Shown here piece by piece: positions 17,701 to 25,062 of a stretch of 64,000 bases of DNA. Within the stretch, counting starts at the first letter, position 1. The number at the start of each line of letters is the position of its first letter. The stretch spans positions 14,007 through 78,006 of the forward strand of contig CAZKZP010000011.1 in assembly GCA_964557295.1 (NCBI GenBank), in the 5' to 3' direction. Origin of the DNA: JBFMHP01 sp964557295 (GTDB lineage Bacteria; Pseudomonadota; Gammaproteobacteria; RBG-16-57-12). Position numbers and translations under genes: made by a program. The notes beneath the pieces are model-generated. The model searched no databases. It saw only the letters and a list, made by a program, of their open reading frames with translations, and was not told the DNA's origin.

Positions 17701-18534
17701 CTGGACATGGGCAAAACCCCGGCGCTGAAGATCAGCTGCGAGCGGTTTGAATATGGCGACCTCGCCCTGGGGCGACTGGCACTCAACACCCGCAAGGCCG
17801 GTCAGGTCTATCATGTGGATCACATGGAATTGATGCCCACCGATACCCGCATTTCAGTGCAGGGGGCTTGGCAGGTCCTCAACAACACCGAGCGCAGCGA
17901 CCTGACGATTGCAGTGGATACCCAAGATGTCGGCAACACCTTGAGCGCCTTCGGCTTCGCCGACACCGTGGAAAAGGGCAAGGGACGCTTGAACATCCGC
18001 GCCGGCTGGGATGGAAACCCGATGGCCTTCAGCCTCGCCAAACTCAACGGCGAAGTCGACCTCACATTGCAGAAGGGCCGCCTGCTGGATATCGAACCGG
18101 GGGCGGCGGGCCGCATCTTTGGCCTGTTGAGCCTGCACGCCTTGCCGCGCCGGCTGACCCTCGACTTCAGCGACATGTTCTCCAAGGGATTCACCTTCGA
18201 CGAGATCGACGGCAAGTACCGGATCGTCAACGGCATCGCCACGACGGACGACTTCGTGATGCAGACCCCCGTGGCGCGCATCGACCTGGCCGGCACGGTC
18301 GATCTCAAGAATCATTTATACGATCAGCGCGCCGTGGTCACGCCCTATGTCACGCAGAATCTGCCGATCCTCGGCGCGCTGACCCTCAGCCCGCAGATCG
18401 GGGCGATGATCCTGTTCGCCCAGCGCGTGTTCAAGAAGGAATTCGAAAAAATCGTGCAGTTCAAATACACCATTACCGGCTCGTGGGATGATCCCGACGT
18501 CGTGCAGCAGGAGGCAACCGGGCAAGCAAAATAA
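14707..18534 (+). CDS. yhdP: YhdP-family AsmA-like lipid transport protein
   Basis: 1275 residues, the expected size. An N-terminal signal-anchor helix (about residues 12-34) is followed by a long periplasmic region of repeated beta-groove (AsmA/Vps13-like) segments and a C-terminal DUF3971/AsmA_2-type region with GFTFDEIDGKYRI and LTLSPQIGAMILFAQRVFKKE. E. coli YhdP, with TamB and YdbH, carries phospholipids from the inner to the outer membrane. The start is GTG at 14707 with GGAGG just upstream. The reverse strand holds a very long open frame here, but it is a shadow of this gene's GC-biased codons. Confidence 0.93.
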   Translation: MLRRRLNRLLWWTAAVVAVGLALFLTAAQLLFPMAEDYRVELETWASEVLGQPLRIGKLEARWRYFSPEMVLRDVALLQAQDLSPLQALDQVVIRIDMFELLVHWRLDFSQLIVVLDDVAVQRDLKGRFRLPELQPRAAAADEAGGNEDFTRWLLRQGRLKIAVRQLHWIDEPTRETYRFNNVEFDLLNDGATHHLAGDIELPERIGKSLRVRAEIEGDPLAGREWRGRLYLAGKALSMPYLLAGRQYQGAGIGAGVLDIELWSDWEKSRPARLRGRVDLTGVQLNRAHEPALAIDRLQSWLDWRALAQGWQLDFHDMNLQRGGRNWPTTRGGVRYFRDESGHRVIALRGEHLLIDEAAELLLFSHLLPEPERQRLMELAPHGEIATLDMIIDDQAGIGGYAEVNGLGIAPWRNIPGFKNLTGVLALDAQGGYAEIRTQQAELYWPKLFREPLMLDRFNGRVDWQRHADGLHVTAERIELANRDIQTLSRMSLIFPPQGSPWLDIGVRFKQGDGRQVSRYLPVGVMGEHVVSWLDQGIAAGRVDQGAMVYFGRPSDFPFAHGEGRFEVSFDVDDAVIVPQTGWPRIEDITANVRFAGTSMEIEATRGSIYDSRVARTRVAIEDMRAVPALLTVDGSVQGPTADKVRYLRESPLSASFDYLDLFEYAGASQLQLALGIPLAAAAETEVNATLKFLDNQVRIKPVNLPIEDVSGELIIEGGMVRSNDITAMLYGHPVFAQVTRVDQAERQATVLDAWGQVDGAALSEYFQHPLAKQHLSGITPWHTQLYIPIHAAPAEPVTLSVESSLEGLGVDLDAPLGKSSEETRKLVVVSEFPHGGAPRLQIDYGEALSARLALEPEGRMRGAIAFGGGTPRLTAAPGISLTGTLPALSVTKWKELLDQHAAAPAAGAAAVPGLLSTIDLKVGELEVLGQQFTDLHVQATRLAEQWVASVESREMTGKLHVPMDTAREPVMMELAHWRLGKLRTGAASSTGPGTDRTLDMGKTPALKISCERFEYGDLALGRLALNTRKAGQVYHVDHMELMPTDTRISVQGAWQVLNNTERSDLTIAVDTQDVGNTLSAFGFADTVEKGKGRLNIRAGWDGNPMAFSLAKLNGEVDLTLQKGRLLDIEPGAAGRIFGLLSLHALPRRLTLDFSDMFSKGFTFDEIDGKYRIVNGIATTDDFVMQTPVARIDLAGTVDLKNHLYDQRAVVTPYVTQNLPILGALTLSPQIGAMILFAQRVFKKEFEKIVQFKYTITGSWDDPDVVQQEATGQAK

Positions 18535-18650
18535 AACCAGCTGCATGACGATCTAACGCCATGATAAGCTGAATAAACTCGGGACTTGCGATATACTGCG
18601 CGCCTTTTTGATGTCCGGATAATCTGAATGAATGTGTTGGAGGAATCTGA

Positions 18651-19547
18651 ATGACGAGAGTCGCCGCCATCCAAATGGCCTCGGGGACGAACGTGGGGGC
18701 GAACCTGACGGAAGCCGGCCGGCTGATTTCGCACGCTGCGAAAAATGGCGCGAAGCTGGTGGTATTGCCGGAGAACTTCGCCATCATGGGCATCAACGAA
18801 TATGACAAGCTCAAGGTCAAGGAGCAGGACGGCAAGGGTCCCATTCAGGATTTTCTGGCCGATCAGTCGGCCAAACACGGCATCTGGCTCGTGGCCGGCA
18901 CCGTGCCGCTGGCCGCGCATGCGCCGGATCAAGTGCGCGCCGCCTGCCTGGTGTTCGACAACAAGGGCAAGCGCGTGGCGCGCTACGACAAGATCCATCT
19001 GTTCGACGTGCGTATCCAGGAATCCGGCGAGAACTACAACGAATCGCAGACCATCGAACACGGCGATCAGATCGTTGTGCTCGATACCCCCTTCGGCAAG
19101 CTTGGACTGGCGGTCTGTTACGATCTGCGGTTTCCCGAGATGTTCCGCGCCATGGTCGACCAGGGTGNNNNNNNNNNGCTCACGGTCTGCTACGACCTGC
19201 GCTTCCCCGCGCTCTACCGCGCGCTGGCGGAAGCCGGCTGCTCCTTCCTCGCCATTCCCTCGGCGTTCACCGCCATCACCGGCAAGGCGCACTGGGAGGT
19301 GCTGGTGCGGGCGCGGGCCATCGAGAACTTGTCTTACGTCATCGCCTCGGCGCAGGGCGGCTATCACATCGGCGGCCGCGAGACCCATGGCGACAGCATG
19401 ATAGTCGACCCCTGGGGCAATGTGCTCGACCGGCTCTACCGCGGCTCGGGCGTGGTCTACGCCGATATCGACACCGCCTACATGCGCGGCGTGCGCCGCA
19501 ACTTCCCCTGCCTCTCGCATCGACGCTTCGGAATCGTCAAGCGTTGA
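18651..19547 (+). CDS. Nitrilase-superfamily amidohydrolase (interrupted by a 10-N gap)
   Basis: Carbon-nitrogen hydrolase of the Nit/omega-amidase type, which commonly lies between yhdP and tldD in gammaproteobacteria. The triad residues are visible in VVLPENFAIMG (Glu), RYDKIHLFDV (Lys) and VCYDLRFPE (Cys). A strong TTGGAGGAA site precedes ATG 18651. The gap at 19168-19177 is suspicious: the segment LAVCYDLRFPEMFRAM before it is repeated in diverged form as LTVCYDLRFPALYRAL after it, so the nucleophile region occurs twice. The real gene should have it once. The frame is accidentally kept across the N run, so an annotation pipeline would report a false continuous protein. Confidence 0.88.
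   Translation: MTRVAAIQMASGTNVGANLTEAGRLISHAAKNGAKLVVLPENFAIMGINEYDKLKVKEQDGKGPIQDFLADQSAKHGIWLVAGTVPLAAHAPDQVRAACLVFDNKGKRVARYDKIHLFDVRIQESGENYNESQTIEHGDQIVVLDTPFGKLGLAVCYDLRFPEMFRAMVDQGXXXXLTVCYDLRFPALYRALAEAGCSFLAIPSAFTAITGKAHWEVLVRARAIENLSYVIASAQGGYHIGGRETHGDSMIVDPWGNVLDRLYRGSGVVYADIDTAYMRGVRRNFPCLSHRRFGIVKR
19168..19177. other. Assembly gap (10 N) with duplicated flanks
   Basis: Ten N inside the nitrilase gene. About 20 codons on the left (19105-19167) and on the right (from 19178) encode the same catalytic segment with clear nucleotide divergence. This suggests two contigs that overlap in gene space but come from non-identical sequences. Confidence 0.9.
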
Positions 19548-19567
19548 GCGCGCGCTGTTCGCAGCTC

Positions 19568-19646
19568 GTAGGTCGGGATGACTCAGGAAGCCCGACTTGA
19601 TCCTGTCACATACGCATGTTGGGCTTCCTGCGTCAGCCCAACCTAC
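19568..19646. repeat. Long inverted repeat between convergent genes
   Basis: GTAGGT at 19568-19573 pairs with ACCTAC at 19641-19646. The inner arms are also complementary with a few mismatches: the left arm reads GACTCAGGAAGCCCGAC and the right arm GTTGGGCTTCCTGCGTC. GTAGGTTGGGCTGA-type elements are common extragenic repeats in gammaproteobacteria. It sits between the 3' ends of the nitrilase gene and darP, where it could also stop transcription from both sides. Confidence 0.65.
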
Positions 19647-19648
19647 TT

Positions 19649-20167
19649 TTACCTCAGCAGTGTCTTGAGCATCTGATACAAGGCGCGGGATGCTTTCGGT
19701 GGCTTGTCGGTCTCTTGTTCGTGCTTGGCGTTGCGCAGCAACTGCCGCAGCTGTTGCAGATCCGCCGTCGGGGCCTCGCGCAGCAGCGCCTCCAAGGCCT
19801 GATCCCCTTCGCGCAGCAGCCGCTCGCGCCAGCGTTCGGCGCGGTGTTGCTGGGCGACCTGCTGCTGATGTTTGTTCTCCTGCCGGGCGAGGAATTCCTC
19901 GATCGGCGCGGGATCGGTCTTGCGCATCAGCTTGCCGATGTATTGCAGCTGGCGGCGCTGCGCGATGTGTGACTTGATGCGCTGGGCCTCGAGCAGCGCG
20001 GCGAGCAGATCCTCGGGCATGGCGATGGTTTCGAGCTTCTTGGGCGGATACGCCAGCAGTCTTTGCCCGAGTGATTGCAAGTCTTCCATCTCGCGCTTGA
20101 GTTGCGATTTGCTTTTTTCCTCCGGCAGTTCGAAGCCGGATTCATCGTGGTCGTCCGAAGGATTCAT
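19649..20167 (-). CDS. darP: Dual-action ribosomal maturation protein DarP (YjgA, DUF615)
   Basis: 172 residues, normal for the family. YjgA/DarP associates with late 50S precursors and promotes peptidyl-transferase centre maturation. The protein is almost entirely helical and highly charged, with the recognisable KSKSQLKREMEDLQSLGQ and LPPKKL-like (AYPPKKLETI) stretch near the N-terminus and RQLQYIGKLMRK in the middle. In Pseudomonas, yjgA lies between tldD and pmbA, close to the nitrilase-yhdP-rng genes; here both tldD and pmbA are missing from this position. Confidence 0.93.
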   Translation of the reverse strand: MNPSDDHDESGFELPEEKSKSQLKREMEDLQSLGQRLLAYPPKKLETIAMPEDLLAALLEAQRIKSHIAQRRQLQYIGKLMRKTDPAPIEEFLARQENKHQQQVAQQHRAERWRERLLREGDQALEALLREAPTADLQQLRQLLRNAKHEQETDKPPKASRALYQMLKTLLR

Positions 20168-20276
20168 GGTGCGCGCATTCTCGGCTGGCTGGTTGATGTC
20201 GAAGCTGCATTTTACACGCTATTATTACCAGGGTGTCGATTCCTTGAGGGGGCCGAGCGTGATGGAGGTAAAGAGG

Positions 20277-20720
20277 ATGTGGCCAGATCCGCGTGCCGTG
20301 CTCGCGATGCTGCTGGTGATCGCCGTGAGCGCCTGCACCCCGGTGCGCCCGGCGGAGACGGAGATGACGGTGTTGTACGTGCCGGTCGAGGAGCTGGGCG
20401 CGGAGCAGCAGCGGGTGGTGACTGCCTTCGTCGAACACCGCGATGGGTGCTTCTCCGCGCGTAACGCCAAGCAGGGCGTGGTCGCCCGCCGCGGCGCCCA
20501 GGACTACCGGCTCATGAATGAGGACCGCAGCCTCGAGTTGCGCATCGCGGGGCGCCCGGATGCGAAAGAGCTGCGGGTGACCCTGAGCAATTGGACGGAG
20601 CGCCGCTTCCGGCAGCGCGACGTGGTGTGCTACCAGGAAGTGGTCGACCGGCTGACGCGGCTGTATGGCGCCGAGCGGGTGGTGGTGCGCGATGACTGTC
20701 CGGGCGGGTGCCTGCGTTAG
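20277..20720 (+). CDS. Small predicted lipoprotein of unknown function
   Basis: 147 residues; I do not recognise the family. ATG 20277 is chosen because GGAGG lies 8 nt upstream and the protein then starts with a lipoprotein signal (PRAVLAMLLVIAVSACTPV, acylated cysteine near residue 25). The mature part has about 120 residues, rich in Arg and Glu, with four further cysteines (in DGCFSA, VVCYQE and the C-terminal DDCPGGCLR). These could form disulfides in the periplasm. It is divergent from darP and convergent with the small zinc-ribbon gene, so it is probably transcribed alone. Confidence 0.7.
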   Translation: MWPDPRAVLAMLLVIAVSACTPVRPAETEMTVLYVPVEELGAEQQRVVTAFVEHRDGCFSARNAKQGVVARRGAQDYRLMNEDRSLELRIAGRPDAKELRVTLSNWTERRFRQRDVVCYQEVVDRLTRLYGAERVVVRDDCPGGCLR

Positions 20721-20738
20721 CCGGTGAATGGCTTGTGG

Positions 20739-20924
20739 TTATTTCGCGGTGGTCTTGGTGGCCCCGCAGTGCTTGCAGCGGTACAGGGTCACCAGGCGTC
20801 CTTGCTTTACGTCGAATTGCTTCTCTTGCGCGATCTCCCATTTGTGCAGCCCGTTCTGGCAGAGGATCTTCTTGCCGTGTTTTTCGCCCGGTTTGGGGCG
20901 TTTGAATTTCAGGATTTGCGCCAT
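20739..20924 (-). CDS. Small zinc-ribbon protein, uncharacterised
   Basis: 61 residues from ATG 20924 (MAQILKFKRPKPGEKHG); a start at 20957 would add eleven residues and has no better ribosome site. The sequence has C-x(5)-HKW near the middle (CQNGLHKW) and a C-terminal CKHCG, a likely four-ligand zinc site. The segment FDVKQGRLVTLYRCKHCG is typical of a short conserved gammaproteobacterial family without an assigned role. Size, basic charge and zinc ribbon would suit an RNA- or ribosome-associated protein, but that is inference. It is divergent from the mla operon. Confidence 0.72.
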   Translation of the reverse strand: MAQILKFKRPKPGEKHGKKILCQNGLHKWEIAQEKQFDVKQGRLVTLYRCKHCGATKTTAK

Positions 20925-21013
20925 GGGGTGGTTCTCGCCGCCAGTGTTTCGAATCATCGGCTAATAGTGTAACCTTTCCCCGAACGAATCAATGGAAAGC
21001 AGCATTTTCATTC

Positions 21014-21838
21014 ATGGGCAGCGATAACAAAAACACGCCTCTGATCCAGATCCGCGACCTGTCGTTCCGGCGCGGGGCGCGGGTCATTTTCGACGGGGTC
21101 GACATGGACATCGAGCGCGGCAAGATCACGGCGATCATGGGCCCGAGCGGCACCGGCAAGACCACGCTGCTGCGCCTGATCGGCGGGCAACTGCGGCCGC
21201 AGCGCGGTTCCATCACGGTCGACGGGCAGCAGGTGCACGCGCTGTCGCGCACGGCGCTCTACCAGTTGCGCAAGCGCATGGGGATGTTGTTCCAGAGCGG
21301 GGCGCTGCTCACCGATATGAATGTCTTCGAGAACGTGGCCTTTCCGCTGCGGGAACATACCCGGCTGCCCGAGAGCATGATCCGCCATCTGGTGTTGATG
21401 AAGCTGGAATCGGTCGGCCTGCGCGGGGCGCGCGATCTGATGCCGAGCGAACTCTCCGGCGGTATGGCGCGTCGGGTGGCGCTGGCCCGCGCCATCGCGC
21501 TTGATCCGATGATGATCATGTACGACGAGCCCTTCACCGGCCAGGATCCGATCTCGATGGGGGTGCTGGTCTCGCTGATCCATACCCTGAACGACGCGCT
21601 GGGCCTGACCAGCATCATCGTCTCGCACGATGTGCAGGAGACGGCCAGCATCGCGGACTATATTTACGTCATCTCCGAGGGCAAGGTGGTCGAGCATGGC
21701 ACGCCTGAACAGCTCGGGCAGACGCGCTCGGAATGGGTGACACAGTTCATGCACGGCTTGCCCGACGGCCCGGTGCCGTTCCATTATCCGGCGCCGGAAT
21801 ATCTGGACGATCTGCTGGCCGGAGGCGCGCATGCTTGA
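21014..21838 (+). CDS. mlaF: Phospholipid ABC transporter ATPase MlaF
   Basis: 274 residues. ATPase of the MlaFEDB inner membrane complex, which moves phospholipids between the inner membrane and the periplasmic carrier MlaC. Walker A is GPSGTGKTT (43-51), the signature LSGGM (147-151) and Walker B MMIMYDE (166-172). MlaF proteins carry a C-terminal extension contacting a neighbouring subunit, seen here as about 35 residues after VEHGTPEQL. The start has no clear Shine-Dalgarno. First gene of an operon: mlaF and mlaE overlap by 8 nt. Confidence 0.95.
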   Translation: MGSDNKNTPLIQIRDLSFRRGARVIFDGVDMDIERGKITAIMGPSGTGKTTLLRLIGGQLRPQRGSITVDGQQVHALSRTALYQLRKRMGMLFQSGALLTDMNVFENVAFPLREHTRLPESMIRHLVLMKLESVGLRGARDLMPSELSGGMARRVALARAIALDPMMIMYDEPFTGQDPISMGVLVSLIHTLNDALGLTSIIVSHDVQETASIADYIYVISEGKVVEHGTPEQLGQTRSEWVTQFMHGLPDGPVPFHYPAPEYLDDLLAGGAHA

Positions 21839-22613
21839 TCGGGTGCAGCAGCTGGGCCGGGCGGGTATCGCCATGCTCGAACGCGTCGGCCGCGGCCATC
21901 TCTTTCTGGGGAGCACCCTGCTCGGCACCTTGAGCGTGCTGGCGCGTCCGCGCCTGTTATTGCAGCAGATCTACGCGGTCGGGGTGCTCTCCCTGCTGAT
22001 CATCGTGGTCTCGGGGCTGTTTGTCGGCATGGTGCTGGGCCTGCAGGGCTACAATACCCTGGTGGATTTCGGCGCCGAGGAATCGCTGGGCGTGATGGTG
22101 GCCTTGTCGCTGGTGCGCGAGCTGGGGCCGGTGGTCACCGCCTTGCTGTTTGCCGGCCGCGCCGGCTCGGCCCTGACCGCCGAGATCGGCTTGATGAAGG
22201 CGACCGAGCAGCTCTCCGGCATGGAGATGATGGCGGTCGATCCGATCCGGCGCATCATCGCGCCGCGCTTCTGGGCCGGGGTGGTCTCGATGCCGGTGCT
22301 GGCGGCGATCTTCAGCGCCGTGGGCGTGCTCGGGGGATTTTTCGTCGGCGTCGGCCTGCTCGGCGTGGATGATGGCGCCTTCTGGTCGCAGATGCAGACG
22401 CGGGTAGATTTGACCGAGGACATCCTCAACGGCGTGATCAAAAGCCTGGTCTTCGGCGTGGTGGTGACCTGGATCGCGGTGTACGAGGGTTACGACGCGG
22501 TGCCCACTTCGGAGGGTGTCAGCCGGGCGACCACGCGCACCGTGGTGCATTCCGCGCTGGCGGTGTTGGGGCTGGACTTCATACTGACGGCACTTATGTT
22601 TGGAGACGAATAA
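21831..22613 (+). CDS. mlaE: Phospholipid ABC transporter permease MlaE
   Basis: 260 residues with five to six hydrophobic segments; the permease of the Mla complex. The family signature around ELGPVVTALLFAGRAGSALTAEIG (about residues 100-123) is intact, as are MEMMAVDP and FWAGVVSMPVL. It overlaps mlaF by 8 nt and is followed by mlaD after 3 nt. With MlaF, MlaD and MlaB it forms the inner membrane machine; partners MlaC and MlaB are encoded just downstream, separated by the TolC-like gene. Confidence 0.95.
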   Translation: MLDRVQQLGRAGIAMLERVGRGHLFLGSTLLGTLSVLARPRLLLQQIYAVGVLSLLIIVVSGLFVGMVLGLQGYNTLVDFGAEESLGVMVALSLVRELGPVVTALLFAGRAGSALTAEIGLMKATEQLSGMEMMAVDPIRRIIAPRFWAGVVSMPVLAAIFSAVGVLGGFFVGVGLLGVDDGAFWSQMQTRVDLTEDILNGVIKSLVFGVVVTWIAVYEGYDAVPTSEGVSRATTRTVVHSALAVLGLDFILTALMFGDE

Positions 22614-22616
22614 ACG

Positions 22617-23075
22617 ATGCAAGCGAGAGTGGTTGAGATCTGGGTGGGGATCTTCATGGTGGCGGGGATCGCCGCGCTGTTTTTTCTGTCGATGAAGGTG
22701 AGCAATCTGAACAAGTTCGCGGTGGACGAGGGCTACCGGGTCACGGCGACGTTCGAGAACGTCGGCGGCTTGAAGGTGCGCGCGCCGGTCTCGGTGGCCG
22801 GGGTGCGGGTCGGGCGCGTGGAGGCCATCGATTACGACATGACCTCGTTCCACGCCGTGGTGACCTTGAACATCGAGAAGAAGTACGGCAAATTCCCGGA
22901 CGACACCTCCGCCAGCATCTTCACCTCGGGGCTGCTCGGCGAGCAGTATGTCAGCCTGGAGCCCGGCGGCAGCGACAAGGTGCTGACGGATGGGGGGCGG
23001 ATCACGATCGTGCAGGATGCCGTGATCATGGAGCAGGTGATCGGTCAATTCTTGTTCAATAAGGCGGCAGAGTGA
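22617..23075 (+). CDS. mlaD: MCE-domain lipid-binding protein MlaD
   Basis: 152 residues, somewhat shorter than E. coli MlaD (183). One N-terminal membrane helix (about 8-27) anchors a single MCE domain (about 38-118, with FENVGGLKVRAPVSVAGVRVG and IFTSGLLGEQYVSLEPGG). A short hydrophobic C-terminal helix (MEQVIGQFLFN) matches the segment that lines the central pore of the MlaD hexamer. The stop overlaps the GTG start of the TolC-like gene (GTGA), which argues that the two are made together. Confidence 0.95.
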   Translation: MQARVVEIWVGIFMVAGIAALFFLSMKVSNLNKFAVDEGYRVTATFENVGGLKVRAPVSVAGVRVGRVEAIDYDMTSFHAVVTLNIEKKYGKFPDDTSASIFTSGLLGEQYVSLEPGGSDKVLTDGGRITIVQDAVIMEQVIGQFLFNKAAE

Positions 23076-24445
23076 AACGGTTCGCGGTTTTGATATTGCT
23101 GGGGTGTGTGGCGCTGGGCTTGTCCGAGGCGGCCACTGCTGAGGCCTTGTCGCTGGAGCAGGCCATCGAGCGCGCCTTGCACGCCGATCCGCGCGTCAAG
23201 GAGCGCGAGTATCTGGTCGAGGCGGCCCGCGCCCTGCTCCAGGAGGCGCAGGGCAGCGACGATTTGATCGTGAGCGCCAACACCTTTCTGGCGCTGGCCC
23301 CGCGCACCGACGGCGGTTTCTACCAAGACGGCAATGAGACCTGCGATCCGCCGGCGAGCAGTTGCAAGCCGCGCGGCGACAACTACGAGATCTTTCCGGT
23401 CACCCTCTGGAGCAGTCTGCAGTTCAGCCTGATCAAGCCGTTGTACACCTTCGGCAAGATCGAAAACTACAGCGCGGCGGCCAGCAACAACATCACCGTG
23501 AAACAGGGTGATGTGGCCTTGCAGCGCGGGAAGACCACGCTCGATGTCACCAAGGCCTATTACGGCTATCTGGCCGCGCGCGATACCCGCAAGCTGATGG
23601 CCGATGCGCTCGGACGGGTCGATGCGGCCACCGAGCTGGTGCGCAGCTGGCTCGAGGACGGCGGCAAGAATGATGTTAAACAATCCGATCTGTTCGCGCT
23701 GGAGGCCGCGCGCGGGCTGGTGGTCGGTTATGCCGCCAAGGCCGAGGGGCTGGAGAAGATCGCGCACGAAGGGCTGCGTCTGTTGACCGATTGGCCGGCC
23801 GATGTGCCGCTCGAGCTGGTCGATAGCGGCATCGCGCCGGTGACGTTGCCGGCCGCGCAACTGTCTGCGCTCCAGGAGCAGGCGCTCAAGCAGCGCCCGG
23901 AGATGGCGCAGGTCGCGGCGGGTTTGAAGGCGCGCCAGGCCTTGGTGGGCGCGAGCCAAGCGGATGCGCGGCCGAATGTCTACGCCGGGATCGTCGGTTC
24001 GGTCGCCTACACGCCGGCGCGGGATGAACTGGACAATCCGCACATCTACGATCCGTTCAATCATGAAGGGGCCACGCCGGTGATTGGCTTGAAGTGGGAT
24101 TATTCGCGCGGGGTCAAGTCGGCGCGCGTGGCCAAGGCGCAGGCGGAGCTCGATGCCACGGTGCAGCTGGCCGCCATGGCCCGCGCCGGCATTCCGTTCG
24201 AAGTGGCGGAGAGTTATCACCAGGTGCAGTCGTATCATGCGATGGTGCAGTCGCTCGAGGCGAGCAGCCGTTCGGCGCGCCGCTGGATGATCGCCAGCTA
24301 TGTCGACTTCGAGGCCGGCCTCGAGGATGCCGAGCGGATCTTGACGGCGTTGCAGGCCTACGTGCTTGCCTATTCCGAATATCTTCAGGCCGTCTTCGAA
24401 TATAATATGCAGGTCAGGAAATTGTCCGTGGTCACGGGGGAATGA
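23072..24445 (+). CDS. TolC-family outer membrane protein inside the mla operon
   Basis: 457 residues starting at GTG 23072. A signal peptide (cut likely after ATAEA, about residue 25) precedes the two-fold TolC/OEP pattern of long amphipathic helices and beta strands. Recognisable parts are the first strand/turn SLIKPLYTFGKIENYSA, the helix TKAYYGYLAARDTRKL, a second repeat from about residue 275, and the C-terminal EYLQAVFEYNMQVRKLS. It is coupled by 4-nt overlaps both to mlaD upstream and to mlaC downstream. No membrane fusion protein or RND/ABC exporter is nearby, so a role in the Mla envelope pathway is suggested by context only. The E. coli mla operon has no such gene. Confidence 0.85.
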   Translation: MKRFAVLILLGCVALGLSEAATAEALSLEQAIERALHADPRVKEREYLVEAARALLQEAQGSDDLIVSANTFLALAPRTDGGFYQDGNETCDPPASSCKPRGDNYEIFPVTLWSSLQFSLIKPLYTFGKIENYSAAASNNITVKQGDVALQRGKTTLDVTKAYYGYLAARDTRKLMADALGRVDAATELVRSWLEDGGKNDVKQSDLFALEAARGLVVGYAAKAEGLEKIAHEGLRLLTDWPADVPLELVDSGIAPVTLPAAQLSALQEQALKQRPEMAQVAAGLKARQALVGASQADARPNVYAGIVGSVAYTPARDELDNPHIYDPFNHEGATPVIGLKWDYSRGVKSARVAKAQAELDATVQLAAMARAGIPFEVAESYHQVQSYHAMVQSLEASSRSARRWMIASYVDFEAGLEDAERILTALQAYVLAYSEYLQAVFEYNMQVRKLSVVTGE

Positions 24446-25062
24446 TGAGGAAGATGTTACGGGTTCTGTTGCCGGGAATGCTGTGCTGGTGGCTGGCGTG
24501 CGCCGCCTACGCCGCCGATGTCGTCGCGCCGGATGCGCTGGTGAAGGAGACCGCGCAGAAGATCATGACGAAACTGCGCGCGGAACGGGAGTTGATCAAT
24601 AAAGACAACCAGCGGCTCTATACGCTGGTCGACGAGATCGTGCTGCCGCATTTCGATTTCGAACGCATGTCGCAATGGGTGCTGGGCAAGCACTGGCGCG
24701 GCGCTACGCCCCAGCAGCAGAAGGAGTTCATCAGCCAGTTTCGCACCCTGCTGGTGCGCACCTATTCCAAGGCATTGATCGACAACGTCGATCAGGATGT
24801 GCGTTATCTGCCGCTGCGTACGGAGACCGGCGCTACGGATGTCACGGTGAAAACCGAGATTCCGCAGCAAAGCGGTTTTCCGATCCCGATCGATTACAGC
24901 ATGTATCTCAAGAATGGCGCTTGGAAGGTCTACGATGTGAATATCGACGGGATCAGTTTGGTGGCCAATTATCGCACTTCGTTTGCCAACGAAATCCGCA
25001 AGAGCGGTCTGGATGCGCTGATAAAATCCCTGGCCGATCGTAATGCCCAAGTCTCCGGTTAA
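24442..25062 (+). CDS. mlaC: Periplasmic phospholipid-binding protein MlaC
   Basis: 206 residues. MlaC shuttles phospholipid between the outer membrane MlaA complex and MlaFEDB. A signal peptide (about 1-24, ending AAYA) precedes the MlaC/Ttg2D domain, with LVDEIVLPHFDFERMSQWVLGKHWR and the conserved VKTEIPQQSG and WKVYDVNIDGISLVANYR. ATG 24442 overlaps the stop of the TolC-like gene, and the 3' end overlaps mlaB by 20 nt. The outer membrane partner gene mlaA is not in this window. Confidence 0.95.
   Translation: MMRKMLRVLLPGMLCWWLACAAYAADVVAPDALVKETAQKIMTKLRAERELINKDNQRLYTLVDEIVLPHFDFERMSQWVLGKHWRGATPQQQKEFISQFRTLLVRTYSKALIDNVDQDVRYLPLRTETGATDVTVKTEIPQQSGFPIPIDYSMYLKNGAWKVYDVNIDGISLVANYRTSFANEIRKSGLDALIKSLADRNAQVSG

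Noticed and set aside
14686..17823. Open frame of over 1000 codons on the minus strand opposite yhdP
   Set aside because: It mirrors the GC-biased third positions of yhdP, has an Arg/His/Gln-rich composition without domains, and yhdP itself is clearly homologous to known proteins.
18565..18600. Sigma-70 promoter before the nitrilase gene (TATACT at 18592-18597)
   Set aside because: No acceptable -35 element at 16-18 nt; too weak to list.
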